From the NCBI GenBank assembly GCA_012516075.1, contig JAAYXE010000121.1, positions 36,435 to 100,434 on the forward strand: a DNA stretch of 64,000 nucleotides, given 5' to 3'. A program made the position numbers and the translations under genes. The notes under the pieces are model-generated. The model saw only the letters and a list, made by a program, of their open reading frames with translations, did not search any database and was not told the DNA's origin. This DNA is from Chloroflexota bacterium. GTDB taxonomy: Bacteria; Chloroflexota; Anaerolineae; Anaerolineales; UBA4823. Below, piece by piece: positions 1-8,105 of the stretch; position 1 is the stretch's first letter; every line of letters begins with the position of its first letter.

Positions 1-1
1 G

Positions 2-124
2 GCGCTCGACCCGGGCACCGCGGCGGCCATTGCTCCCCAGGCTGCCCGCATCGCCCGCACCGAAGGACTGGACGCGCACGCCTATGCGGCCGGGCTGCGC
101 CTGGAAGGGGGAGAAGCAGCATGA
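2..124 (+). CDS. hisD: Histidinol dehydrogenase, C-terminal end (partial)
   Basis: The last 40 codons of a gene that begins before the window. The reading ends with an Ala-rich stretch, then EGLDAHAYAA and RLEGGEAA, which resembles the conserved C-terminus of histidinol dehydrogenase (the EGL-x-AHA element). HisD carries out the last two steps of histidine synthesis, histidinol to histidine, with NAD. The TGA stop overlaps the hisC start as ATGA, so the two are translationally coupled. Identity rests on this short tail plus its position at the head of a his operon. Confidence 0.8.
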   Translation, partial: ALDPGTAAAIAPQAARIARTEGLDAHAYAAGLRLEGGEAA

Positions 125-1227
125 TATACCAGAACCCTGCCCGGTGGGTGGTGGACCTGCCGCCCTACACGCCGATCGAACCCTTCGAAGTGCTCTCGGT
201 GCGCCTGGGCCGCCGCCCGCAGGACATCGTCAAGCTGGACGCCAATGAAAACCCCTACGGCCCCTCGCCGCGCGCCCGGCAGGCTCTGGCGGAGCTGCAG
301 TTCGCACATATCTATCCCGATCCCGAAAGCCGTGCCCTGCGCCAGGCGCTGTCTGATTTCACGGGTGTTCCGGCTGAATTCCTGCTCTCCGGCGCCGGGG
401 CGGACGAGCTCATCGACCTGCTGCTGCGCGTGATGCTCGAGCCGGGCGACAGGGTGATCACCTGCCCGCCCACCTTCGGCATGTACGCCTTCGGCACCCG
501 CCTGAACGGTGGTCAATTGGTCGAAGTCCCCCGCCGTCCCAATTTCTCCCTGGACCTGCCCGCCCTGCAGCAGGCAGTGAACGACCTGCAGCCGAAAATG
601 CTCCTCCTGGCCTCGCCCAACAACCCCGACGGCTCACTGCTCTCCGACCAGGAGCTGCATGCGCTGCTTGAGCTGCCCGTCCTGGTGGTGCTGGACGAGG
701 CCTACATCGAGTTCAGCGGCCTGGGAGCCCTGGGGGAGCAGGGCAGCCGCATCAGCGCTGTACCCCAGCGGGATAACCTCGTCGTGCTGCGCACGTTCAG
801 CAAATGGGCCGGCCTGGCCGGGCTGCGCGTGGGCTACGGCGCTTTTCCCGCCTGGCTGCTGCCGGCGCTGTGGAGGGCCAAGCAGCCGTATAATGTCAAC
901 GTCGCCGCTTCCGCCGCCGCCCTGGCTTCCCTGGAAGACCGGGATTACCTGGCGGGGATCGCGGCCTCTCTGCGCCAGGAGCGCGAACGCCTGCAGCGCG
1001 AGCTCGGCCGGCTGTCGTTCCTGCAGCCTTACCCGTCCTGCGCCAACTTCGTCCTCTGCCGGGTGCCGGACCGCAGCGCTCGCGAACTGAAAGAGACCCT
1101 GGCCGCCCAATACGGGATCCTGGTGCGCTACTTCGATTCTCCCGGCCTGCGGGACCATATCCGCATCAGCGCCGGCCGGCCGCAGGATACCAACAGCCTG
1201 CTTGAGGCGCTCGCGGCCCTGGAATAA
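121..1227 (+). CDS. hisC: Histidinol-phosphate aminotransferase
   Basis: A PLP-dependent fold-type I aminotransferase of 368 residues, the usual length for HisC. It converts imidazole acetol phosphate to histidinol phosphate. Visible motifs are the N-terminal [12 protein letters not shown] substrate loop, ASPNNPDGS, the VLDEAYIEF strand with the PLP-ring Asp, and [16 protein letters not shown], whose Lys (about residue 228) should form the Schiff base. The ATG overlaps the hisD stop. The his setting separates it from other aspartate-aminotransferase relatives. Confidence 0.95.
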   Translation: MIYQNPARWVVDLPPYTPIEPFEVLSVRLGRRPQDIVKLDANENPYGPSPRARQALAELQFAHIYPDPESRALRQALSDFTGVPAEFLLSGAGADELIDLLLRVMLEPGDRVITCPPTFGMYAFGTRLNGGQLVEVPRRPNFSLDLPALQQAVNDLQPKMLLLASPNNPDGSLLSDQELHALLELPVLVVLDEAYIEFSGLGALGEQGSRISAVPQRDNLVVLRTFSKWAGLAGLRVGYGAFPAWLLPALWRAKQPYNVNVAASAAALASLEDRDYLAGIAASLRQERERLQRELGRLSFLQPYPSCANFVLCRVPDRSARELKETLAAQYGILVRYFDSPGLRDHIRISAGRPQDTNSLLEALAALE

Positions 1228-1237
1228 GGAGGAGAGC

Positions 1238-2353
1238 ATGAAAACTGCCCTGATCGCCTATGATGACATGAGCGCCTTTGACTTCACCGCCCTGTATGCG
1301 GTATTCCGGGAGGTCCCCGCTGCCGAGATCGAGATCTGCGGGCTGACTTCACCGGTCACGGCCGCCGGCGGGCTGAGCGTGCTCCCCGGCCAGACCGGCC
1401 AGTCTCTGCAGGCGTACGACCTGCTGCTCGTCCCGGGCGGGGATGCGGCCGCTCACCGGGCTCAGGATTCGGAATTCACGACCTGGCTGCGCTCGGCGGA
1501 GGGCGTCCCGATGAAAGCCGCCTGCGGTGACGGTGTGCTACTGCTGGTCTCGGCTGGTATGCTGGACCAGGGGCTGGCCGGAACGCAGACCGGGGAGGAA
1601 GTTCTGCTTCTCGTTAATGGCTCAGATCCACAGGCGGACAGAGTGCTGCGCTTTCCATCACCGCGCGAGCTCGGCCGCCGCCTCGCCCGGGGTCCCCTTG
1701 AAGCACAGGCCGCTGCCCCTTCAACCCACCACACCTCTGGTTCCGCACCCCGCAGCGCCCGGGTGGAACGCCAGACCAGCGAAACCCGGGTCCGCATCGA
1801 ACTGAACCTGGACGGGACCGGCCACCACCGCATCGCCACCGGGGTTGGCTTCCTTGATCATATGCTCACCCACGTGGCCGTGCACGGGCTCTTCGACCTG
1901 GACCTGCAGGCCAGCGGGGATCTGCATATCGACGTGCACCACACCGTGGAAGATGTCGCTCTGGCGCTCGGGCAGGCCTTCAATCAAGCGCTGGGCGACC
2001 GGTCCGGGATCACCCGTATGGCGCATGCCTGTGCCCCCATGGACGAGACGCTCGCCTTCGCGGCGGTCGATCTTTCCGGCCGGCCTTACGCGGTCATCGA
2101 TGCACAGTGGGATACGCCAGCCGTGGGCGGAATCCCCACCTCGCTTTTCGCCCATTTCTTTGAATCGTTCGCCGTTACGGCGCGCTGCAACCTGCACGCC
2201 CGCCTGCTCGCCGGGCGCGACGATCACCACCGGGCTGAAGCGCTGTTCAAAGCCTTCGCCCGCGCCCTGGACCAGGCGTCCTGCCTGGATCCGCGCCGCT
2301 CTGCCGCTGGCGGGCTGGCCATTCCTTCCACCAAAGGAACCCTCACGGCATGA
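1238..2353 (+). CDS. hisB: DJ-1/PfpI-like domain fused to imidazoleglycerol-phosphate dehydratase
   Basis: A 371-residue protein; the ATG at 1238 follows AAGGAGGAGAGC. Residues about 1-125 look like a DJ-1/PfpI (class I glutamine amidotransferase-like) domain: [13 protein letters not shown] at the start, [10 protein letters not shown], and a nucleophile-elbow-like AACGDG with Cys96 followed by [12 protein letters not shown]. The usual C-terminal third of that fold is missing, and a linker runs from about 126 to 172. Residues about 175-371 are a complete HisB dehydratase: the [13 protein letters not shown] and [14 protein letters not shown] histidine motifs that bind two Mn ions, and the second pair at FFESFAVTA and [19 protein letters not shown]. 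The reading frame is continuous. The dehydratase is certain; the role of the front domain is unknown. Confidence 0.9.
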   Translation: MKTALIAYDDMSAFDFTALYAVFREVPAAEIEICGLTSPVTAAGGLSVLPGQTGQSLQAYDLLLVPGGDAAAHRAQDSEFTTWLRSAEGVPMKAACGDGVLLLVSAGMLDQGLAGTQTGEEVLLLVNGSDPQADRVLRFPSPRELGRRLARGPLEAQAAAPSTHHTSGSAPRSARVERQTSETRVRIELNLDGTGHHRIATGVGFLDHMLTHVAVHGLFDLDLQASGDLHIDVHHTVEDVALALGQAFNQALGDRSGITRMAHACAPMDETLAFAAVDLSGRPYAVIDAQWDTPAVGGIPTSLFAHFFESFAVTARCNLHARLLAGRDDHHRAEALFKAFARALDQASCLDPRRSAAGGLAIPSTKGTLTA

Positions 2354-2376
2354 GAACCGGCGGAGATAGATAGAAG

Positions 2377-3003
2377 ATGACAACCCGACCTGATGTGATC
2401 CTGATCGACGCCGGCGTGGGCAACCTGCGCTCGGTGAACAAAGCCCTGCAGAGCCTGGGCGCCAGCGTGCTCCAGACTGCCGACCCGGAGGCCCTGGCAT
2501 CCGGCGAGCCGCTGGTCCTCCCCGGGGTGGGCGCCTTTGGCGATTTCATGCGCGGCCTGCAGGAGCGCCGTCTGGCCCCGGCTGTGCTCAGCGCCGTGCG
2601 CGGCGGCGTCCCGCTCCTGGGCATCTGCGTCGGGATGCAGGCGCTTTTCGAGTGCAGCCTGGAGATGGGCCGGCACCCGGGCCTGGGGCTGCTCCCCGGC
2701 CGCGTGCTGCCCTTCCCCGCGCAGCCCGGGTTGAAGATCCCCCACACGGGATGGAACCAGTTGATCCCCCGCAAGCCCGAACCACTGCTGCGGGGGATCG
2801 CCGCCGGCGATTACGCCTACTTCAACCACTCCTACTACTGCGAGCCGGCAGGAGATGCAGACGCAGTTGCAGCCGAGACCGACTACGGCCTGCGCTTCAC
2901 CAGCGCCATCCAGCAGGGTAACCTCTACGCCGTGCAGTTCCATCCCGAGAAAAGCCAGAAGGTCGGGCTGCAGGTATTAGCCAACTTCCTCTCGCTGTCG
3001 TAA
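2377..3003 (+). CDS. hisH: Imidazole glycerol phosphate synthase, glutaminase subunit
   Basis: A class I glutamine amidotransferase of 208 residues. It releases ammonia from glutamine and passes it to HisF, which makes IGP and AICAR. The catalytic triad is visible: Cys84 in LLGICVGMQALFE, and His189 with Glu191 in QFHPEKS. The N-terminal IDAGVGNLRSV and the LPGVGAFGDFM oxyanion strand are typical. It lies between hisB and hisA, as in many compact his operons. Confidence 0.97.
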   Translation: MTTRPDVILIDAGVGNLRSVNKALQSLGASVLQTADPEALASGEPLVLPGVGAFGDFMRGLQERRLAPAVLSAVRGGVPLLGICVGMQALFECSLEMGRHPGLGLLPGRVLPFPAQPGLKIPHTGWNQLIPRKPEPLLRGIAAGDYAYFNHSYYCEPAGDADAVAAETDYGLRFTSAIQQGNLYAVQFHPEKSQKVGLQVLANFLSLS

Positions 3004-3018
3004 GTGGGAAACATAAAT

Positions 3019-3798
3019 ATGGAAGAAAGCCCTCAAAATTTACCCTCATCTCTTGAGGACTCTCCCCCGGCGGAGCGCTTCACCGTTTACACCGCCATCG
3101 ACCTGCGCGGCGGCCAGGTGGTGCGCCTGCAGCAGGGCGACCCGGGCCGCCAGACTACCTTTTCAAGCGACCCGGCGGCCGTCGCCCGCCGCTGGCTGCA
3201 GGCCGGGGCCCGCTGGCTGCACGTGGTCAACCTGGACGGAGCGTTCGACCAGGGCGACGCCGAGAATCAGCGAGCCCTGGCGGCCATCCTGGAGCAGGCC
3301 GCCAGGTATGGGACCCGGGTCCAGTTCGGCGGGGGCCTGCGCAGCCTTCCGGCGCTGCACAAAGCCTTCGAGGCCGGTGTCGAGCGCGCGGTGCTCGGCA
3401 CCGCGGCGGTCGAACAGCCGGATCTGCTCGCCCTGGCGCTGGAGACCTTCGGCCCAGGGCGCATCGCCCTGGGCCTGGACGCACGGGGTGGGATGGTCAG
3501 CGTGCGCGGCTGGGGGCAGACCACGACCGTACAGGCCGGAGTACTCGCTCGCCGGGCTGCCGCCCTCGGGCTGCGCTGGGCAGTGCACACTGATGTGGCC
3601 CGCGACGGCATGGGCGCCGGGTTGAATGTGGAGGCCTCGCTGGACATCGCCCGGGGCAGCGGACTGCAGGTGATTGCCTCCGGGGGTGCTGGCAGCCTTG
3701 AGGATATCCAGCGCGCCCGCCGCGCCGGCCTGGCCGGAGTGATCGTCGGGCGGGCCCTGTACGAGGGCGCCATTCCGCTCGAGGCTGTCGAATGGTGA
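3019..3798 (+). CDS. hisA: ProFAR isomerase (HisA)
   Basis: A TIM-barrel isomerase that converts ProFAR to PRFAR. The two catalytic aspartates lie in [13 protein letters not shown] and in [12 protein letters not shown]. Phosphate-binding loops are at QFGGGLRS and [10 protein letters not shown] chose the ATG at 3019, with GGGAA just upstream; an in-frame GTG at 3004 would add five residues. Even so, about 20 residues precede the first beta strand, a longer N-terminus than usual. It is followed after 4 bp by hisF. Confidence 0.95.
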   Translation: MEESPQNLPSSLEDSPPAERFTVYTAIDLRGGQVVRLQQGDPGRQTTFSSDPAAVARRWLQAGARWLHVVNLDGAFDQGDAENQRALAAILEQAARYGTRVQFGGGLRSLPALHKAFEAGVERAVLGTAAVEQPDLLALALETFGPGRIALGLDARGGMVSVRGWGQTTTVQAGVLARRAAALGLRWAVHTDVARDGMGAGLNVEASLDIARGSGLQVIASGGAGSLEDIQRARRAGLAGVIVGRALYEGAIPLEAVEW

Positions 3799-3802
3799 TC
3801 TC

Positions 3803-4585
3803 ATGTTGAGCAAACGCATCATTCCCTGCCTCGATATTCACAACGGCCGGGTGGTCAAAGGGGTGAACTTCACCAACCTGCGCGACGCCGGCGACCCGGT
3901 GGAGCAGGCGCGCATTTACGACACTGCCGGCGCGGATGAGCTGGTCTTCCTGGATATCTCGGCCACGCATGAAGGCCGCGCCACCATGGCGGATGTGGTC
4001 CGCCGGGTAGCCGACCAGGTCTTCATGCCGCTGACGGTCGGAGGTGGTATCCGCTCCCTGGAGGACATGCGCCAGATCCTGCTCGCCGGCGCTGATAAGG
4101 TCAGTGTCAACTCGGCCGCGGTGCGTAACCCCGACCTGCTCACGCAGGGCGCCCGGCGCTTCGGCTCCCAGTGCATTGTGCTCGCCATTGACGCCCGCCG
4201 CATCCCTGCAGCAGACGGCCAGGAGCCGGCCTGGGAGGTGGTAATCGGCGGCGGGCGGGTGGACACCGGGCTGGATGCCGTCGAATGGGCCCGGCGCGGC
4301 GTAGAGCTGGGCGCCGGTGAGATCCTGCTCACCAGCATCGACCGTGACGGCACCCGTGATGGCTACGACCTGGAACTTACGCGCCGCATCACGGAGGCTG
4401 TGTCCGTCCCCGTCATCGCTTCCGGAGGAGCCGGAGAGCCGCGTCACTTTCGAGACGTGCTCGTTGAAGCAGGCGCCGATGCGGCGCTGGCCGCCACCCT
4501 GTTTCACGACGGCCTGCTCGCCATCCCCGACCTCAAAGCCTATCTCGCCGCACAGGGAGTGCCGGTGCGGCCTTATAAAAGCTGA
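3803..4585 (+). CDS. hisF: Imidazole glycerol phosphate synthase, cyclase subunit
   Basis: The TIM-barrel partner of HisH, 260 residues. It joins PRFAR and ammonia to give IGP and AICAR. It begins [19 protein letters not shown] with catalytic Asp11; the second catalytic Asp lies in [39 protein letters not shown] and VIASGGAGE are the phosphate-binding and barrel motifs. It starts 4 bp after hisA. Confidence 0.97.
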   Translation: MLSKRIIPCLDIHNGRVVKGVNFTNLRDAGDPVEQARIYDTAGADELVFLDISATHEGRATMADVVRRVADQVFMPLTVGGGIRSLEDMRQILLAGADKVSVNSAAVRNPDLLTQGARRFGSQCIVLAIDARRIPAADGQEPAWEVVIGGGRVDTGLDAVEWARRGVELGAGEILLTSIDRDGTRDGYDLELTRRITEAVSVPVIASGGAGEPRHFRDVLVEAGADAALAATLFHDGLLAIPDLKAYLAAQGVPVRPYKS

Positions 4586-4593
4586 AAACGAAT

Positions 4594-4944
4594 ATGAGCG
4601 CTGAAATCACCCCCAATTACGATGCCCGCGGGCTGATCCCCGCCGTGGTCCAGGATGCCGCCAGCGGTGACGTGCTCATGCTGGCCTGGATGAACGACGA
4701 AGCCCTGCGCCTCACCCGCAGCACGCGCCAGGCGCACTTCTGGTCCCGCAGCCGCCAGGAGCTCTGGCACAAAGGTGCCACCTCCGGCAGCTTCCTGCAC
4801 GTCGTCGAGATGCGCCTTGACTGCGACCGCGATGCTCTGCTGCTGCGCGTGCACCCCGCTGGCCCCGCCTGCCACACCGGGCGGGACAGCTGCTTTTACC
4901 AGTCTCTGGATCTATTCACCACACCGCAGGAAGAAAACCCATGA
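4594..4944 (+). CDS. hisI: Phosphoribosyl-AMP cyclohydrolase
   Basis: A 116-residue stand-alone cyclohydrolase that opens the adenine ring of PR-AMP, the third step of the pathway. Visible motifs are [11 protein letters not shown], the [13 protein letters not shown] substrate loop, and the DCDRD and [10 protein letters not shown] elements that supply Zn and Mg ligands. It is not fused to HisE, but the next gene starts inside it (ATGA overlap), so a 1:1 ratio is likely. Confidence 0.96.
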   Translation: MSAEITPNYDARGLIPAVVQDAASGDVLMLAWMNDEALRLTRSTRQAHFWSRSRQELWHKGATSGSFLHVVEMRLDCDRDALLLRVHPAGPACHTGRDSCFYQSLDLFTTPQEENP

Positions 4945-5231
4945 CCCTTGCCGAGCTTTACGAAATCATCTGCGACCGCCGCGATCACCCCATTCCCGGG
5001 TCTTATACCGCTTCTCTGTTCCAGCAGGGAGAGCTTGAGATGGCTAAAAAGGTGGGCGAAGAGGCGGTAGAAATTGTGCTCGCTGCCGCCGCACAGGGAG
5101 ACCGCCGCCTGGTGGAAGAGGTCGCCGACCTGGCCTACCACGTCCTCGTGCTGCTGGCTGCCCGCGGGATCCACCCCGAACAGGTCCTGAATGAGCTGGA
5201 GCGCCGCCACCGGCCCCCTGCCCATGAATAG
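4941..5231 (+). CDS. hisE: Phosphoribosyl-ATP pyrophosphatase
   Basis: A 96-residue all-alpha MazG-like pyrophosphohydrolase that converts PR-ATP to PR-AMP. The family signatures are [25 protein letters not shown] (Mg-binding Glu residues) and [17 protein letters not shown]. It overlaps hisI at its start and the next gene at its end. Confidence 0.96.
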   Translation: MTLAELYEIICDRRDHPIPGSYTASLFQQGELEMAKKVGEEAVEIVLAAAAQGDRRLVEEVADLAYHVLVLLAARGIHPEQVLNELERRHRPPAHE

Positions 5232-6417
5232 AGAGACGATCTTTCTCTTCGATATCGACGGCGTGCTCGTGGAGCCCCTGGGCTACCGCCGCGCCGTTCA
5301 CGCCGCGCTGGCGTACTTCGCCCGCCAGATGGGCCTGCCTGATTCCTGCCTGCCTCCTGAGGACATCCCGGCCCTCTTTGAGGCTCACCGGGTCACCAGC
5401 GAGTGGGATATGGTCCCTGTCTGCCTGGCCGCGCTGCTCGACCATCTCGCCGGCCAGCTGCCCGGTCTGCTGCAGGAGCTGCCGCCCACCCTGTCCGCTG
5501 CCCTGCCCGTGCTGCGCCGGCACCTGCAGGGCAGCCCGCCTGTGGATTTTTCCATCGACTACGCCGGCCTCATTCCGCTCCTTGGCGCCCGCCTGGCCCC
5601 CGGCAGGGCGCCGGCTGAGTTCGCCCTGGATCCTCCGCCCCTGTTCCCCCACCTGGCGGGACACCCGCTGCTGGAGGATCTGCTGGGCCACACTCGCGAC
5701 ATCCACCGCTCGTTGACTACACGCATTTTTCAGCAGTTCACCCTCGGCAGCCAGGCCTTTACCCGCACCTACGGCCTGCCCGCAGAGCTTGAAACCTCCA
5801 GCTTCCTGCAGCAGTACGACCGTCCCTGTCTTTCCCCTTCCTTGGTCACCGGGCTCTTAAACGCCCGCGACCAGGGGATCCTCGCCCTGGCCGCCTACAC
5901 CCTGCGGCCCTCCCTGCCGCCGCAATCATCCGAATCCTCCGCTAACAGCTACGCCCCGGAGGCCGAGATGGCGCTCGAGCGCACCGGCCTGAGCTCGCTG
6001 CCCCTGATCGGGTTTGGCCGCATTCGCTGGCTGGCCGGCCGGCACGGGGTGGACCCCGAGCGCTATCTCAAGCCCTCACCGGTGCAGGCGCTGGCCGCCG
6101 TCCTGGCAGCGCGCAGCGGCCGCGAGAAGGACTCTCTTCTCGCGGCCGTCAAACTGGCAGCGGGTGATCCTTTACCAGGCCTGCACAGCAGCGCGGGCCT
6201 GGAAGTCCACGTATTTGAAGACTCCTGTGGGGGGATCGAAGCCGTTCAAGCTGCTGCGGAGATCCTCAACAGATGCGGGCTGCCCACGCAGGTGCATGCC
6301 TGGGGCATTGCCGTTCACCCCGGTAAAGCCGCGGCGCTCAAAGCCGCTGGCGTGCCGGTTTTCCCCGGCACCCAGCACGCCGTTCGCCGGGCGCTCAGTT
6401 CCGTCCGGGGCGATTAA
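5224..6417 (+). CDS. HAD-like hydrolase of unknown substrate
   Basis: A 397-residue protein starting at the ATG that overlaps the hisE stop. Motif I of the haloacid-dehalogenase superfamily is present at the start (FLFDIDGVLVEP). Near the C-terminus VFEDSCGGIEAVQAAAEIL resembles the motif IV region, followed by GIAVHPGKAAALKAAG. The roughly 300 residues between are far longer than a normal HAD cap and match nothing I recognise. A histidinol-phosphatase would be the one enzyme missing from this operon, but the sequence is not a typical HisN or HisB-N, so that role is only a guess. Confidence 0.7.
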   Translation: MNRETIFLFDIDGVLVEPLGYRRAVHAALAYFARQMGLPDSCLPPEDIPALFEAHRVTSEWDMVPVCLAALLDHLAGQLPGLLQELPPTLSAALPVLRRHLQGSPPVDFSIDYAGLIPLLGARLAPGRAPAEFALDPPPLFPHLAGHPLLEDLLGHTRDIHRSLTTRIFQQFTLGSQAFTRTYGLPAELETSSFLQQYDRPCLSPSLVTGLLNARDQGILALAAYTLRPSLPPQSSESSANSYAPEAEMALERTGLSSLPLIGFGRIRWLAGRHGVDPERYLKPSPVQALAAVLAARSGREKDSLLAAVKLAAGDPLPGLHSSAGLEVHVFEDSCGGIEAVQAAAEILNRCGLPTQVHAWGIAVHPGKAAALKAAGVPVFPGTQHAVRRALSSVRGD

Positions 6418-6650
6418 TAATCGTCTTCTTCGTCATCCAGCCAGAGTTCGTCCTCTTCCTCCTCGACGTCCAGCTCGTCCCATTCTTCCAGTTCGTCCTC
6501 ATCATCTTCCCACTCGTCCTCAACTTCCAGGTCATCTGCGCGCGAGTAGGTCATGCAGCCCACATCCGGGTCAATCTCGATAGCTGCTGCGCCGCAGTAA
6601 CCGTCATCCAGAAATACGCAGTCGAGGTAGTGGCAGCGAATCTTGGGCAT
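6414..6650 (-). CDS. Small Cys-rich protein with acidic tail (DUF1540-like)
   Basis: A 78-residue protein in two halves. Residues 1-36 hold four cysteines spaced C-x4-C-x7-C-x12-C (C6, C11, C19, C32), a likely metal-binding knuckle like the DUF1540 family. Residues 37-78 are almost all Asp and Glu with a few Trp, so the tail is highly acidic. AGGAGG lies just upstream of the ATG. Its stop overlaps the convergent HAD gene by 4 bp. Function is unknown. Confidence 0.75.
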   Translation of the reverse strand: MPKIRCHYLDCVFLDDGYCGAAAIEIDPDVGCMTYSRADDLEVEDEWEDDEDELEEWDELDVEEEEDELWLDDEEDDY

Positions 6651-6713
6651 GTACTCCTCCTGAAATAATAAAATAATGCAGCTAGAAACCAGATAAGGGA
6701 TAAATCCCGGGGA

Positions 6714-7970
6714 TTATAGATTACCGATTAACCAGGCGTCAACCTCTGCCCCTGCATCCAGATGCTTTACACCGGCAGGGACGATCAGCAGCGCATTGGC
6801 CTGGACCAGGGAGCGCAGGTTGCCGGAACCCTGGTGACCGGTGAGGCGGGCCATATAACGGCCGTTTTCACTGCGCGCGGTCGCGCGCAGGTAGCTTTCG
6901 CGTCCATCCGATTCGATCGCTTCTTCAACTTCCACCTTTTGCGCGCTGCGCTTCTGTATTCGCGCGCCCGCCATCTTCAGCAGCGCCGGGCGTACAAAAA
7001 CTTCAAAACCGACGAAGGCGGAAACCGGGTTTCCGGGCAGACCGATAAAGGGCACACCCTGGTAGCTGCCGAAAGCCAGCGGCTTACCCGGGCGCATGTT
7101 CACCCGCCAGAAATCCAGCTCGCCGGCTTCTTCGACCACGCTGCGCACAAAATCAAAGGCGCCGACGCTGACTCCCGCAGAAGAGAGGATCAGGTCCACA
7201 TCTTGGGCAGCGGCAGACTGCAGGACAGCCCGCACCGCATCCGCGCGGTCGGGGACGATCCCCAGGTGAACGGCCTCTCCACCTGCTTCTTCCACTGCCG
7301 CGATCAGGATGTAGCTGTTGGCGTCGTGAATTTTACCCGGAGTAAGTGGTTCTTCAACCGGTAAAAGTTCATCTCCGCTGGAAAAAATCGCCACCCGCGG
7401 CCGGCGGTGCACCGGGATGCGGCTTTGCCCGATCATGCTCAGCAGGCCGAGCCCCTGCGGTGTCAGCCGCTCGCCGGCGGGGATGACCACCTCACCGGCG
7501 GACACGTCCTGGCCGCGCGGGCGCACATAATCCCCTGCGCGCACCGGGCGGTAGATCTCCACGCTGTCGGGCGCGGCGCTCCCCGCCTGCCGCTCGTGGA
7601 AGCTGGTATCCTCCACCGGCACCACCGCGTCGGCGCCCTCCGGGATTGGCGCCCCGGTCATAATGCGTACGGCCTGCCCCGCCTTTACCTCAATGCCGGC
7701 AGCCCCTCCAGCTGGCGCGTCGCCGACCACGCGCAGGCGCACCGGCTGCCCGGCGCTGGCCTGAGCGGTATCTTCGGCCCGCACGGCAAAGCCATCCATA
7801 CTGGAATTCGGGAAGGGGGGTAAGTCGGTCGTCGAGCGGATCGCCTCAGCCAGCACGCGTCCTGCGGCTTCCGCCAGGGAGATCTCTTCTGCTTCCAGGG
7901 CTTCAAATCGCCTGAGCAGGCGCTCCTGGGCTTCAGCTACGCTCAATAATGGTTGCGGCGGGTTCCCCAA
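6714..7970 (-). CDS. moeA: Molybdopterin molybdenumtransferase
   Basis: A 418-residue MoeA that inserts molybdate into adenylated molybdopterin. It begins with LLSVAEAQERLL and then PPFPNSSMDGFAVRAED, the hallmark of the family. IMTGAPIPEGADAVVPVED, IFSSGDELLPV, DANSYIL, a GVSVGAFDFV loop and MRPGKPLAFG follow. The start is TTG, preceded by GGAG at 7 bp. The short interval before rel gives no sign of shared transcription. An active molybdoenzyme repertoire elsewhere in the genome is implied. Confidence 0.93.
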   Translation of the reverse strand: MGNPPQPLLSVAEAQERLLRRFEALEAEEISLAEAAGRVLAEAIRSTTDLPPFPNSSMDGFAVRAEDTAQASAGQPVRLRVVGDAPAGGAAGIEVKAGQAVRIMTGAPIPEGADAVVPVEDTSFHERQAGSAAPDSVEIYRPVRAGDYVRPRGQDVSAGEVVIPAGERLTPQGLGLLSMIGQSRIPVHRRPRVAIFSSGDELLPVEEPLTPGKIHDANSYILIAAVEEAGGEAVHLGIVPDRADAVRAVLQSAAAQDVDLILSSAGVSVGAFDFVRSVVEEAGELDFWRVNMRPGKPLAFGSYQGVPFIGLPGNPVSAFVGFEVFVRPALLKMAGARIQKRSAQKVEVEEAIESDGRESYLRATARSENGRYMARLTGHQGSGNLRSLVQANALLIVPAGVKHLDAGAEVDAWLIGNL

Positions 7971-8105
7971 AGCGTTACTCCACAGACAGGATCTGAACGG
8001 CGGGGCGCCGCAGCTTGCTTATACCAGCGCCTTTTCCGTTCGGCGCTGAATTATACCATTCTGATTCGGGGTGACCAGATAGAATTCTCCCCCTGGTGAG
8101 GATTC

